A stretch of DNA of 64,000 nucleotides from Ryuthela nishihirai (Eukaryota > Arthropoda > Arachnida > Araneae > Heptathelidae), in assembly GCA_038380435.1 (NCBI GenBank), contig JAWZYU010000034.1:39680901-39744900 (forward strand). The letters are read 5' to 3'. The stretch's first letter is position 1, and each line of letters begins with the position of its first letter. The notes below the pieces were generated by a model. That model was not told the origin of the DNA. It saw only the letters and a list, made by a program, of their open reading frames with translations, and did no database searches. This document shows positions 42,901-57,900 of this stretch, piece by piece. A program made the translations under genes and the position numbers.

Positions 42901-45900
42901 CTCAGGTTCGAGTCCCAGCTGGGTCAGCTTTGAGATTTATCTCCGCAAAAATTCTCCGCCCTGCCCACAGTCAGTAGAGGACACGATGGGCTTGGAAAGG
43001 CCGCCGTCCGTCGGATGGGACATTAAGCCGTGGCCCTGTGTGCGGGAGAGCCATACCCTGTGCACGTTAAAGAACACGCTGGATGGCCTTGACGGGAGGT
43101 TACCATCTGTCTCCCAACAGCTGTTCCAGTGGGTCCCCTCCCCCAACCTTCTCTGAGCCTTCGGGGTCCTTGTGACCTGGCCATTTAGCTTATGGTGTGC
43201 AAAAAAGTGCCGCTCAGAGGTAAAACAACCCAAAACAACCCAACACAGAAATACTTTTTCTTTAATTTTTTGTTCTACAAGTTGCAGCTTTAAATGAATG
43301 CTAGTTCAAAATACAGCAAAGGTCAAACCTAACATACATCTTATCATAAATTTGATTCTACATGGAAAAATATATTGTTTACCAACAGATCACTGATCCA
43401 TGATTAGCTTTTATGTTTTTTGTAAGCATTAACAGTTTAACACTAGCATATAGAAAGTCGTCTTAGATTAAAAAAAAAATCTCCATTCTCAGCATTTTAT
43501 AGGATTAAAATAAAGTTTGTTAATAGTGCTGAAAATGTGACTTTATATTGTATAGTTTAATTTCGATTATTGTGAAACTGTTAAGTTTGGGAATGGTTAC
43601 TAGGAGTTTTGTGAATGAAAACAATAATGGGAAACATTAATACAGTTCTTCAACTATTCAAAACGTATATTATTCAAATCTGACAAATAAAATTACATTT
43701 ATATATTATCCTCAGTAACAGGGGAGATGGCAAAAATTGTAAAAAAAAAAAGTGGCATATTAAGCTCCTTTGCAAAATCAAAACGACATATGTTCAGAAC
43801 TATACTCCAAGAGCATTGACAATAAACTAAACAAGGAAAAAGAATACAGCCTTAACAAAAACAATTATAAGGAATAAAAAAAAATTTAACTTTGAAGAAA
43901 CAATTATTAAAATATCCCTTATTATAAATAATACCAGCTGGACATCACAGAGCAATATATTATTTACCAACAGCAAAATAACTGCAGAAACATAGACATC
44001 ACCCTCTTTCCTCTTCCATGGAGAATCATAATACAATGTACAGCGAAACCAGATTATGACCTAATCAACCTTAAAAAAAATAAATAAATAAATACCCCCT
44101 CAAGCAGCTGCTTGCCACAGAGGTCTGACAGGAGCCTGTCAGTTTATATGCCACAGTAGGAGATCTGAGAGGATGGCAGGACCTCAGCAGAAAAACGACA
44201 CACACATCCATGCCTAATCCGGGGCTCGAACCCAGGTCCCTTAGATCAGTAGCCAAGCGTGCTAACCACTCGGCCATGGGACTAAGAATGCTAAACACCA
44301 AACTTAACTATATAACCATGGAAGGTATTATCCTGAGATAGATTGGATTGAGTTACCACTGAGCATCACTTTTTTGCACACAATGGACTAAATAGCCATG
44401 TGACTAGGGGCTCAGGGAAGGTTGGGGAAGGGAATCCACTGGACAGTTGTTAGGAGACAAATCAAAACCTCCTGTTAAGACCATCCAGCAGGATCTTTAG
44501 CATGCACAGGGTATAATTCTCTTGCACATGGGGGCACAACTCCATAATACCCCATGCATCAAATGGCAGAGATAATGATCTAATAACAAGCAATAACCAA
44601 TTATTGCTTGTGCAGGTTTGAATCTCAATGCTGGCACAGGTGGGATTCAAACTTTGGAACTGCAGGTTATAAGGACATGGTTTAAATGCATCTTGTTAGA
44701 GAGCTGTTGGTGGCTCGGAAACATGACATGGAATTATAGAAGGAATTCAGGACTTTTATGCTGTTTTTTGTACTTAAGCTAATTTTAGATTTAAAAAAAA
44801 AAACAGAATGTTATATCAGTCTCAAGGCAAGAAAAGTTCTGATTGTTTATTCCAGTTAATTTTGTACACATATACTACTGAACAGTAGTTGAAACTTTGA
44901 AATAATAGTGTAAAGAATTTTGAATCATTTGTATTCTCATTCAAAGTTTCTTTTCTAGAATTGTAAATTATATAATCATATTTATGTAATTAATGAAGTT
45001 AATAATTTTGGAAAACTATAAATAAAAATTGTTATTAATATTTATTGTGAGATTTCACTGTAAATTGCTTTGAATTGTTTTAACATGTCAGATGTTCGAT
45101 ATATCAGTATTGTCTTGCAGTGCATTTTTATTGGTGTTAAGTAGCAAATGCTAAAATAGCTTTTGTTTTCAGCTGATTATCCAAATGGTTCCTGGTTAGG
45201 TGATGAAAGCAATCCAGAAATGAGAGTCCGATGTCGTATTTCACCAACGTACGTGTTTATATTATTACCTTCTGTCATTGCATTTTTTCCTCTTACCATT
45301 TTTTTCCCATTCATCTCACATTAATAAAATGACCAAAATAATGCTGTAATCCATATTAATATTGCTTTCATTCACAATTAATAAAAGCAAAGTTTGTTCT
45401 GATATGTGACTTTATTCTTATTGTTTGCTTTTAAAATATGCAAGCATAATATTTTAAAGGCTCTTTTTTATAATACTGTACATGATTTTTATGCAAATAT
45501 ACTTGTATCCTGTTTGAATATATTGTTTAGCAAGTTTGTCTTTAGATGCCTTGGGTGCTCTCTCAAAAAAAAAAAAATTTTTTTTTTACTGTTGGTTTAA
45601 GAGTTCCCATTCATGTACAAGAAAAATTATACTCTTAAATGCAGATTATAATCTTACAAAGCAATGATTTTTTTAAGCAGTAACATGAAACAAAATATTA
45701 TGTAAAGGAAATTGAGGATCTCCAATGCAAAGGACAAAGATAACCTTAAAGCTCTTTCAGGCTTATATTTTTACAAATAGTAAAAAATAAAGAAATCGGA
45801 TATATAGCAAAAACTGCAAACTTAGACAAATGTGTTCTTACCAAATGATTTAAGTGTTTTCCAATTAGAAGCATTCATTTTACCTTTTATTTTTGAGGCA

Positions 45901-48900
45901 GTTTCAAATGATTAAGAAAATGTTTAATAGCAGTTGAAAAAAATTGCTGGTCCACGAAACTTTAATTTATAAATGAAAGGAAGAAGAAAACAACTTATGC
46001 TCCAATGCAAAGTCACGATAAATTTTCTTTTGTCACTTTTTCTACTTGATTGGATATTTAAATCGTCAGGCATATATTATCAAATTTAATTTTTAAATTT
46101 CAGTATTAATTTAAAGAAACTTAAAATTATTGATTTCTTTGGGAAAGGTAAATTAAAATTTCAGCATATTTATCTTGGGAACTGTATTTGACTCCGGGAA
46201 AACTAAATTTGATTCTGGCTTCAATGAGCCATAACTATAATCATAGTACATTAAGCATTGAAAACTATCAAACTACCTGTGATACTATTAGTGATCTTGT
46301 CGACTATGGTAGCAATCTGGTAAAATAACAGTTAAGTTTATCATAGAGTGTTATATAACATAGAAATATGAAGACTTACACAAATGTAAGGTTTATAATG
46401 ATCATTTTAAAGTTACAAAAATAATTTTATTCCAAAATATTTATATTTCACCTACATATTTAGGGGCGGAGTTGGCTCAGTCAGTAGCGCACGAGGCTTG
46501 TAATCTGCAGTTCCCAGGTTCAAGTTCTAGCTGGATCAGCGTTGAGATTTATCTCCACAAAACTCCCCGCCCTGCCCCAGTCAGTAGGGGACATCTATGA
46601 GCTTGGAAAGGCCGCTGTCCATTGGATGGGGCATTAAGCCATGGCCCCATGTGGGGGAGAGCCATACCCTATGCATGTTGAAGAACATGCTGGATGGCAT
46701 TGATGGAAGGCTACTACTTGTCTCCCAACAGCTGTTCCAGTGGGTCCCCTCCCCCAACTTTCTTTGAGCCTTCGGGGTCCTTGTGACCTGGCCATTTAGC
46801 TCGTTGTGTGCAAAAAAGTGCTGCTCAGAGGTAAAACAAACCAAACAACCCAACTCTACATATTTAATATATATATATATCTTCCTGCTTTAAATTGTAA
46901 GGATTTTAAGGGGATCATTGCTTCCATTGCATTCATGGATGCTTCACCCTGATTCTTGTATCTAGTCAAATGTTCGATTAGAAATGTTACAAGATAAAGT
47001 TTGAATCAGCAGAGATTTTTTAGTGCTAAAATGTACATAATTGTTTAATGATTGAGATTCAGTGAAGCTCTTTTAACTGGCAGGTTGGCTCTTAACTATA
47101 TTGTGATATCACACAAAATGTTATGTTGGTTAAAGGATTAAATGATTTTGTTTAATAAGTCTTAATCTTGAGCATTATATTTGTGGACTAGCATGAATGG
47201 CCAATAGCACACTCTGTTTGTGAATGAAAATATTATGTGTATAATTGTAAATGTTAAATTTCAAATATTTCAATATGTTTTTAAGTTAAGTTTCTTCATT
47301 GTTTTTAATAGAAAAATTATTATTGTGAATTATTAAAGTTAGAATAATATTTTTAAGTTTAATTAATTTTTAGCTTTAGCAGTATCAATGATCTTTTTTT
47401 TTTATTGTTGCTAGAGAGCTTTTGCATATCAACACAACATGTTCAACTCCAGAGAAAATGGCTCTAACACTTTTAGATTATTTATTTGATCGTGAAACTC
47501 AAGCATGTTCTAATATTTCTGGAACAGGTAAACATAAGAAGAAACAACTGGACCCACTTCTTATTTATGGAATACGATGTAAGTTTACTTTTATGTATAT
47601 TTTTTGTTACAACCTTTCTGTAGGCTTTGGCATATATTTTAATTAAACTATGAGGAAATTTTTAGAAATGCAATGAAAAAATCTGAAATCTTGCATTTGG
47701 AATAATGATCTTAGGAAAAAAATGTCATTGAAACTTTGATTTAAATAATTGCATAATTTCATTTGTGCTTACAATGCCACAGAAGGCTGAAATTTTCTTT
47801 ACATAAGTATCAAATTTAAACTTCAGTTATTAGCTTATTTGAAAGATGTCTGTCAGCTTTAAATTATAATTATAATTCAGTGTAAAAATCATTTCTTTAT
47901 CTACTATTATGGCTTATTTTTTTAAAAGTAAAATATTGCATACTTCAGGACATTTCACTTTGGAGATGCATATTGAAATATGTGACAGCAAATTTAGTGT
48001 AATGCAAAAGTTAGACAACTCTAAATAAAGTATCACAGGCGATGTCCTGTAGACATAGAACTCAGGGGCGAGGGTGGCTCAGTCGGTAGCGCGCCAGGCT
48101 CGTAATCTGTAGTTCCCAGGTTCGAGTCCCAGCTGGCTCAGCGTTGAGATTTATCTCCGCAAAAATTCCCCGCCTTGCCCACGGTCAGTAGGGGACACCG
48201 ATGGGCTTGGAAAGACCGCCGTCCGTCGGATGGGACGTTAAGCCGTGGCCTCGTGTGCGGGAGAGCCATACCCTGTGCACGTTAAAGAACACGCTGGATG
48301 GCCTTGACGGGAGGCTACCATCTGTCTCCCAACAGCTGTTCCAGTGGGTTCCCTCCCCCAACCTTCTCTGAGCCTTCAGGGTCCATGTGACCTGGCCATT
48401 TAGCCCATGGTGTGCAAAAAAGTGCCGCTCAGAGGTAAAACAACCCAACAACCAACATAGAACTCATGAAATAAGCTGAAAACAATTGTTTTTGCCATGA
48501 GTGGAATCTCATTCATGGCAAAACTAAGCTGCGAGTTTTTTTGTTTGTTTTTCAGCTAATTATTTCAACTTTTTTAACTGTTTTGCTTTTTTATAGAGAA
48601 AAAGAAAAGTTGACCATAATATATTTAGGGAAGAAGCAGTTCAAAACTGGGACCTATTTAAACATTTTTGTTAAATAGAGCAATGAAAGAGGAGTATGCA
48701 GCTCACAGGGGTTAGGTTATCTCTGACTGGTGCTTTTGCATAAAATAGGTTAAATGTCCAGTCTCAAGTGCCCCAATAGCTCATTAGCTAGGAGAATGAT
48801 CCATTGTTCAGCTGCTAGGAGATAGATTGAAGCCTCCCATTCAGGTTATCCAGCAAGTTCTTTAATGTGTCCAAAGTTGTCCCACACAGCATGCCACAGC

Positions 48901-51900
48901 TTGATGTTTCTTCTGATGAACAGCAGTTTTTACAAAGCCCACCAATATCACCTTTCCCACTGCCACAAAGTGTAGGTTAGTGAAGAAAAATCTTGAAAAG
49001 GTCAAGTAAACAACCTGGTGTTCTACTGACTAAGCCAATCCCTGCCCCACAGTGCACATTACAAGTAGTGGAACCTGTGATGGGCATATTAAAATTACAA
49101 ATTTAAGTGATTTAAACGTAAATGATAATCACAGCCTTACCTGTTGGCTTTTTAACATCTAGAAATAAAATATTTTGTAGAAAAAATTTTGTTGACTTAT
49201 GGGACTCGAACCCGCATCTTTCCAGAAACATGCCAGAGTATTCTACTGTTGGGCTCGTAATCTGTAGTTCCCAGGTTCGAGTCCCAGCTGGGTCAGCGTT
49301 GAGATTTATCTCCGCAAAATTCCCCGCCCTGCCCACGGTCAGTAGGGGACACCGCTGGGCTTGGAAAGGTCGCCGTCCGTCAGATGGGATGTTAAGCCGT
49401 GGCCCCGTGTGCGGGAGAGCCATACCCTGTGCACATTAAAGAACACACTGGATGGCCTTGACGGGAGGCTACCATCTGTCTCCCAACAGCTGTTCCAGTA
49501 AGTCCCCTCTCCCAACCTTCTCTGAGCCTTCGGGGTCCATGTGACCTGGCCATTTAGCCCATGGTGTGCAAAAAGTGCCGCTCAGAGGTAAAACAACCCA
49601 ATCAACAACCCATTCTACTGTTGAACTAATGCCGACTCTTGTCATCTTTCCACTACATAAGACTTGAAACTCTTCCTAAGATTTTGGCTCCTTATAGTTG
49701 GTGCCATCCATGATCAATGATAGAATACTCTGGCATATTTCTGGAGATGCGGGGTCAAGTCCCATATGTTGACGAAATATTTTTCCACAAAATATTTATT
49801 GATTTCTAGATGTTAAGAAGTCAACAGGTAATGCTGCAATTGTCATTTATGTTTAAATCATTAATAATGCTAAATAACATGACTTTATTATTTATTTTCA
49901 TCTTACTCAGCACAATATGAAAAAAAAATAGCTGCCACCTGAGATCATAGTGGCACCAACTGTATGCACCGAAATCTTAGGAATAGTTTAAAGTCTTACA
50001 TAGTGAAAAAAAGATGGAGTCGGAATTTGTTCAATGATAGAATACTCTGGCATGTTTTCTGGAGAGATGCGGGTTCAAGTCTCGTATGTCGAAGAAATTT
50101 TTTCCACAAAAATATTTATAGATTTAAATGAAATGTGCAAACTAGATTTCTGCATTTTGAAAGCAGCCTTTCAGCACTACATAGTGCCAAGGCAAACTCT
50201 CGTAATCCACAGCTCAGATAGTTTAGGTAAGCTATTATATGGGGTGGGGCATATATATATTTATTTTTGGAGAAAACTTTGTCATTAGTGAATATTGTAA
50301 CTCTACAACTCTTTAAAAATTAAAAGAGTATTTTTGAAATTCAAGATACAGGTATGCTTTAATTAGATCTGCCATCTTTTGTACAATAGAAAAGTCATGG
50401 AAAGAATTCATTGCTTATTGGGTTTGACTTAATCTTGTAGAACATAATTATAATAAAATTATTTATGATCAACATAGACTATAAGATCTCTGCCGATGTG
50501 TATACTAATTAAGGCTATTTTTATGACTGAAATGTTTTTATGAATTGTTTTAAAATAATTATATATGAATGTATAACTGTAATTTTCAGGTCATCTTATA
50601 AACAAATTTGGAATTTCTGCACCAGATTGGAATAAAATAAGGCAGAATTTGGATTCCAAGTGCCGGACAGCTTTTCGTAGGAAGGTAAAAGGTTTACCAT
50701 TGATCCCCAAGGTAAGCTGATTTGCATCTTTTTTTATTGTGCTGCATTACGATTAATACAGTTTTGCTGTAGAAAATGTATTTCATTTATTTATTTGTGA
50801 TCTTGATGCATGGGCAGTTGAAATAATCCTAAAAAATTGAGAAAACCAGAGTACAGAGGTAGAGTGGTGTGTACTTCACATTTTTAAAAGCCAAAAAATT
50901 CCACATATTTTGTAGAACCAGGGAACATTGTCTGTGATAAATAAAATTCTATTTGAAATAAATTATCATCTTTTTTTTGAAAGAAGAATAAGTGCATTTA
51001 TAGGATGCGTGACCATTGCATAATGTTATCAACCAGCACACTAAACGTGTAACTAGAAATCAGTATCTTTTCTCCCATTGGCAAAAGCAAATTTTCATAC
51101 TGAAAAAAAGGTAGAACCTGATTCATAGCTTACCCAGAATTATAATAAAGACAAATGCATAAGGAATAGTCAAATTTGTCACCACTGTGCTACTCAGTGT
51201 TAATGATTGCTTCAAAAATAGTTTGGAGTAAACTAGGGAAGCATTGGAAATGAAATTATTACTGGTATGGATAATAATTTCATTTGCAATGCTTTTGAAG
51301 TACATCAGTAATGTTTAACTGGTAGCTTGTGAGCCATGTGCAACTTGTGGAAGATATTCCAGAAAAAGTTATTAGTATCAGATTCATTGTTTTTTTTTTT
51401 TTTCAAGAACAGGCAAATAGTGAAAAATATAATAAATATAACATTCCTCAAAGTTGAGAACAACACGTAAATAAATTCTTATAGAAATGTATGTAGTCAC
51501 TCTTAGTTTAATGTCATTATTACATTTAGAGGAAAAATTGTGTTGAACCAAGTGGGATATGAACCCATGACCTGATAACAGGTCAGGTGCTCTGACTGCT
51601 GAGCTATCTGGTGAGTTTTTAGAGTTCAGCTGTTGGTTATTTTGCAGTTGAATTTTCACTATGCCCTGTTTGAATTTGGATCCATTTGGCAGAGAGTACT
51701 TAACTTATTGCTGAAGGTTGCACAGTCTGGTTGCTATGGCTTTCACACTTTGAACAGCAATGTGATTTAATCATTGGCAACCCATTCTCTTATAGGGATT
51801 ACTTTGCATTTCAGTGGTGATGTCTATAATCAGGTTTATTATATCATGTCAACTTAACAACTAGCTGCTCTTTAAAATATGTTTCTATTAATTTAAAAAC

Positions 51901-54900
51901 TCTTGGAGATATAATCATAATATTTCAGATATTTTTCACCTGTAAAGTGATCAAACTAGCTACTCAGTGTCGTATATATATATTTTTTAATACAGGGTGG
52001 ACATCCTGCTCATCGGCAACATTCAAATGAAGAAACCGTAACACTAAATAATATGGAAGGAGTGATGAGCAGCTTTACAGTTCCTATTACTCCTGATTCA
52101 GTTCTCACTAATATATCAACTGATGAAGAAATTCCTGAATCATCTTTAACTTTACAATCTGTTGATTCTGCTGTAGACCAAAGTGTTCTAGAGAAAGTTA
52201 TTCGGGAAGCTCAAGTGAGTGAATTATTCTATTTGTGTTAGTATTTTGTGATACAAATATGTACAAAGAAAATATTCGTACTGTTTATAAGCAGTACGAA
52301 CTATTATTAAACAGTTACGTATTATTTAAGTCTTCATAAGCATTCCACGTGTGTGAGTCATGGGTTTGGATGTCCCTGCATTAAATATTTGCCCATAAAT
52401 GCTATATTGTGTAGTGCTGAATAATGGAAGTGGGAATGATGGCCTGATTTTGTGTTTTCTGAAAATGTATGTCACCCTGATTTTAAAACTTTCAGATTTT
52501 AAAAATGTCCCATGGCCGAGTGGTTAGTGTGCTTGCTACTGATCTAAGGGACCTGGGTTCGAATCCTGGGTAAGGCATGAATGTGTGTGTCGATTTTCTG
52601 CTGAGGTCCTGCCATCCTCACAGACCTACTATGGCATATAAACTGACAGGCTCCTGTCAGATCTCTGTGGCAAGCAGCTGCTTGAGGGGTTATTTATTTA
52701 TTTATTTATCATGTCCAAGTGGAAGATATTCAAATAATAGGTAATGTTTTCAAGGAGATAACATGGATTATAAACATGTTTCTAAAAGGTTAGGCTTAGT
52801 TCTCATGTTTTTTTTTTTAAATTTAATTTTAGTATACTATAGTAAAAGCTTTGTTATCCAGCATCCATGGGAAATGAAGGTTGCCAGCTATTTAATCTGC
52901 CAGTTATTAGAGCTTTATAACAGATAGCTAATACTAAGGTTTTATACTACCTTAGTATTATATGTACATAATTTTAAGATCATAATTTATAGTCTTTGTG
53001 ATGGGACAGAGCAGCTCAGTCGGTAGTGTGCCAGGCCCATGATTTGCAGTTTCTAGATTCGAGTCCCTCATGGCCAGAGTTAAGATTTATCTTCACAAAA
53101 CTCCCCCCATCCCCCGTCCTCAGTCAGTAGGAACATTTGAGTGGGACCTCCTTGTCAAGGGGGGGGGGCTTATGGTGCCTCTGAGAAGTTGGGTTCAGAT
53201 CGCTGGCTCTCTGGAGTTCAGATGTCTTGTGTCCTCCGGTGAAGGGGGCCTGCAGATAGGTTTGGGTGGGGCCGGTCCAGCGGTCTCATTGACTTGTCCC
53301 CTGAGAAGCAAGGGGTTGCAGTCTCAATTGAGGGGCCATACTTGGGGAGTTCTGCGAACGGAGCTGCACATCTTCCTTCTTCGTGCACTTGTCTTGTGGG
53401 CTTCTTGATGCGGTCTCAGTGATATCATGGTTGGAGTACTGTTCATTGGGGGGCTTCGGCCCGTTCACAATGGAGAGGACGAAGTTGAAGGCTCGTGGCT
53501 GGGGGGCTTCCACCCCGGCCAGTGGACTTATCGATGGAAAAGCCAAATTAAGTCCCCAGTAACTCTTTAGGCTACCAAGATTAGGTTAAATATTATACAT
53601 GGCGGAGGATTTGAAAGTGCCTCTGTGAAACTGGATGCCAGCTCGTCGGTGTTTCTGGCGTGCCTTATGGCCTCGATGGAGGGGCTGGCCAAGGGTCTGC
53701 CGACTGGGACTGAAGTCCCGAGTCGAGTGGACTTATTGGTCATCCCCTGCAAAGTCATAGGTCGTCTTGGTGCCCCGATGGAGAGGCTTTACTGAGGGCC
53801 TGCCGACTGGAATGGATCCCCAGTCGAGTGGGCTCCTTTATCGCCCCAGCGAAGTCTGGGGTGTCACGGAGTTGGGATTCAGTGGCCTTGTGGGGCCTGC
53901 AGACCAGGATTGGAGTCCCTGGTCATGTGGGTTGTCTGCTCGGCTGCAGCGAAGTCCGGCTTGAGGTTTAGTTGGGGAAACCGCCGGTTGGTGTCCCAGC
54001 GGAGAGGACGAAATTGAAGGTCATGCAGAATGGGACTGCAGCCCTATTAAGTGTGACATCAACGAGAGAGCCTGAAGACTCTCCATCATGTTAGCTTCCC
54101 CATGCAAAAAGTTAGGATATCATATTATATTTTCTGGCTCTAAATTCTAAAGATACCATCTCATTTTTTTGGCAAAGTATTTTGGACAAAATCCAGTGAG
54201 TGCTGGGCATATTCCTAGGCCATGATTCAAAAATCCCAAAAGATCCCACTCTCACTGAACCTCAATGATTATTTCTACAGACAGGCTAAAAATTCCAAGC
54301 ATTGTTTCTCTCTTCACGAGGTCTCCTGCAGTAAGGCAGATACAATGTAAGGCAGCTCAGACAGTCAGGAACCTGGCTAGTTGATAGTGGTTTCAGTGAC
54401 AACTCCCTTCAGGTGATATGCAGTCATAGTACTGCAGTGCACCAGGATTGTCACGCATTATTTCGTTGTCTGTCAAATGTGACATTAAACCATGGCCCCC
54501 ATGTGTGGGAGAGCCATACTTTGTGCATGTTAAAGAACATGCTGGATGGCCTTGATTGGAGCTACTATCTGTATCCTCACCAGTGGATCCCCCCAATTTC
54601 TGTACTAAAAAAACATGCTGGATGAAACTTTCTCTGAGCCTTTTGGGTTTTTGTAACTTGGCCATTTAACCCATTGTGTGCAAAAATTTGCCACAATGAG
54701 TGTACGAACGAAATTTGCCACAACAGAGGTAAAACAACCCAACCCTTGTAATCTTTTTGCATTTTAATTAGATAATAGTGAGTAATGTGTTATATGACAT
54801 GACATAATAATGCACAGTTTTTGAATTATTCAAGCTTTTTTAGTACAGAAATTTCACATGGTACAAAACTACTTATAGTAGTACAGTACTTACATTCTGG

Positions 54901-57900
54901 TTTTTATCGTATTAAAGTCGAACAACAATTCTACTGGGCTTAGCCAACGAAAGCAGATAAATAACTAAGGGTTCACTTAGCATTAGACTTTGCATTTACC
55001 TGGCATTGCTCGAGTCTTGAGTTCAATTAAATTCTCTAAACTATATAATAGATGCACTCCCCATCAAAAGCTTTCATTTGACATAAACTTATAATTGTCA
55101 GTTCCCATGGAATTTCTCTTTTGTTTTTATCGTATTAAAGTCGAACAACAATTCTACTGGGCTTAGCCAACGAAAGCAGATAAATAACTAAGGGTTCACT
55201 TAGCATTAGACTTTGCACTTACCTGGCATTGCTCGAGTCTTGAGTTCAATTAAATTCTCTAAGCTATATAATAAATGCACTCACCATCAAAAGCTTTCAT
55301 TTGACATAAACTTATAATTGTCAGTTCCCATGGAATTTCTCTTTTGTTTTTATCGTATTAAAGTCGAACAACAATTCTACTGGGCTTAGCCAACGAAAGC
55401 AGATAAATAACTAAGGGTTCACTTAGCATTAGGCTTTGCATTTACCTGGCATTGCTCGAGTCTTGAGTTCAATTAAATTCTCTAAGCTATATAATAGATG
55501 CACTCCCCATCAAAAGCTTTCATTTGACATAAACTTATAATTGTCAGTTCCCATGGAATTTCTCTTTTGTTTTTATCGTATTAAAGTCGAACAACAATTC
55601 TACTGGGCTAAGCCAACGAAAGCAGATAAATAACTAAGGGTTCACTTAGCATTAGGCTTTGCATTTACCTGGCATTGCTCGAGTCTTGAGTTCAATTAAA
55701 TTCTCTAAACTATATAATAGATGCACTCCCCATTAAAAGCTTTCATTTGACATAAACTTATAATTGTCAGTTCCCATGGAATTTCTCTTTTGTTTTTATC
55801 GTATTAAAGTCGAACAACAATTCTACTGGGCTTAGCCAACGAAAGCAGATAAATAACTAAGGGTTCACTTAGCATTAGACTTTGCATTTACCTGGCATTG
55901 CTCGAGTCTTGAGTTCAATTAAATTCTCTAAACTATATAATAGATGCACTCCCCATCAAAAGCTTTCATTTGACATAAACTTATAATTGTCAGTTCCCAT
56001 GGAATTTCTCTTTTGTTTTTATCGTATTAAAGTGGAACAACAATTCTACTGGGCTTAGCCAACGAAAGCAGATAAATAACTAAGGGTTCACTTAGCATTA
56101 GACTTTGCATTTACCTGGCATTGCTCGAGTCTTGAGTTCAATTAAATTCTCTAAGCTATATAATAGATGCACTCCCCATCAAAAGCTTTCATTTGACATA
56201 AACTTATAATTGTCAGTTCCCATGGAATTTCTCTTTTGTTTTTATCGTATTAAAGTCGAACAACAATTCTACTGGGCTTAGCCAACGAAAGCAGATAAAT
56301 AACTAAGGGTTCACTTAGCATTGGACTTTGCATTTACCTGGCATTGCTCGAGTCTTGAGTTCAATTAAATTCTCTAAACTATATAATAGATGCACTCCCT
56401 ATCAAAAGCTTTCATTTGACATAAACTTATTTATAATTGTCAGTTCCCATGGAATTTCTCTTTTGTTTTTATCGTATTAAAGTGGAACAACAATTCTACT
56501 GGGCTTAGCCAACGAAAGCAGATAAATAACTAAGGGTTCACTTAGCATTAGACTTTGCATTTACCTGGCATTGCTCGAGTCTTGAGTTCAATTAAATTCT
56601 CTAAACTATATAATAGATGCACTCCCCATCAAAAGCTTTCATTTGACATAAACTTATAATTGTCAGTTCCCATGGAATTTCTCTTTTGTTTTTATCGTAT
56701 TAAAGTCGAACAACAATTCTACTGGGCTTAGCCAACGAAAGCAGATAAATAACTAAGTGTTCACTTAGCATTAGGCTTTGCATTTACCTGGCATTGCTCG
56801 AGTCTTGAGTTCAATTAAATTCTCTAAACTATATAATAGATGCACTCCCCATCAAAAGCTTTCATTTGACATAAACTTATAATTGTCAGTTCCCATGGAA
56901 TTTCTCTTTTGTTTTTATCGTATTAAAGTGGAACAACAATTCTACTGGGCTTAGCCAACGAAAGCAGATAAATAACTAAGGGTTCACTTAGCATTAGACT
57001 TTGCATTTACCTGGCATTGCTCGAGTCTTGAGTTCAATTAAATTCTCTAAACTATATAATAGATGCACTCCCTATCAAAAGCTTTCATTTGACATAAACT
57101 TATTTATAATTGTCAGTTCCCATGGAATTTCTCTTTTGTTTTTATCGTATTAAAGTGGAACAACAATTCTACTGGGCTTAGCCAACGAAAGCAGATAAAT
57201 AACTAAGGGTTCACTTAGCATTAGACTTTGCATTTACCTGGCATTGCTCGAGTCTTGAGTTCAATTAAATTCTCTAAACTATATAATAGATGCACTCCCC
57301 ATCAAAAGCTTTCATTTGACATAAACTTATAATTGTCAGTTCCCATGGAATTTCTCTTTTGTTTTTATCGTATTAAAGTGGAACAACAATTCTACTGGGC
57401 TTAGCCAACGAAAGCAGATAAATAACTAAGGGTTCACTTAGCATTAGACTTTGCATTTACCTGGCATTGCTCGAGTCTTGAGTTCAATTAAATTCTCTAA
57501 ACTATATAATAGATGCACTCCCCATCAAAAGCTTTCATTTGACATAAACTTATAATTGTCAGTTCCCATGGTATTTCTCTTTTGTTTTTATCGTATTAAA
57601 GTCGAACAACAATTCTACTGGGCTTAGCCAACGAAAGCAGATAAATAACTAAGGGTTCACTTAGCATTAGACTTTGCATTTACCTGGCATTGCTCGAGTC
57701 TTGAGTTCAATTAAATTCTCTAAACTATATAATAGATGCACTCCCTATCAAAAGCTTTCATTTGACATAAACTTATTTATAATTGTCAGTTCCCATGGAA
57801 TTTCTCTTTTGTTTTTATCGTATTAAAGTGGAACAACAATTCTACTGGGCTTAGCCAACGAAAGCAGATAAATAACTAAGGGTTCACTTAGCATTAGACT

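Noticed and set aside
53070..53408. 112-codon ORF in GC-rich block
   Set aside because: Degenerate tandem repeat composition, competing frames on both strands, no splice or family support.
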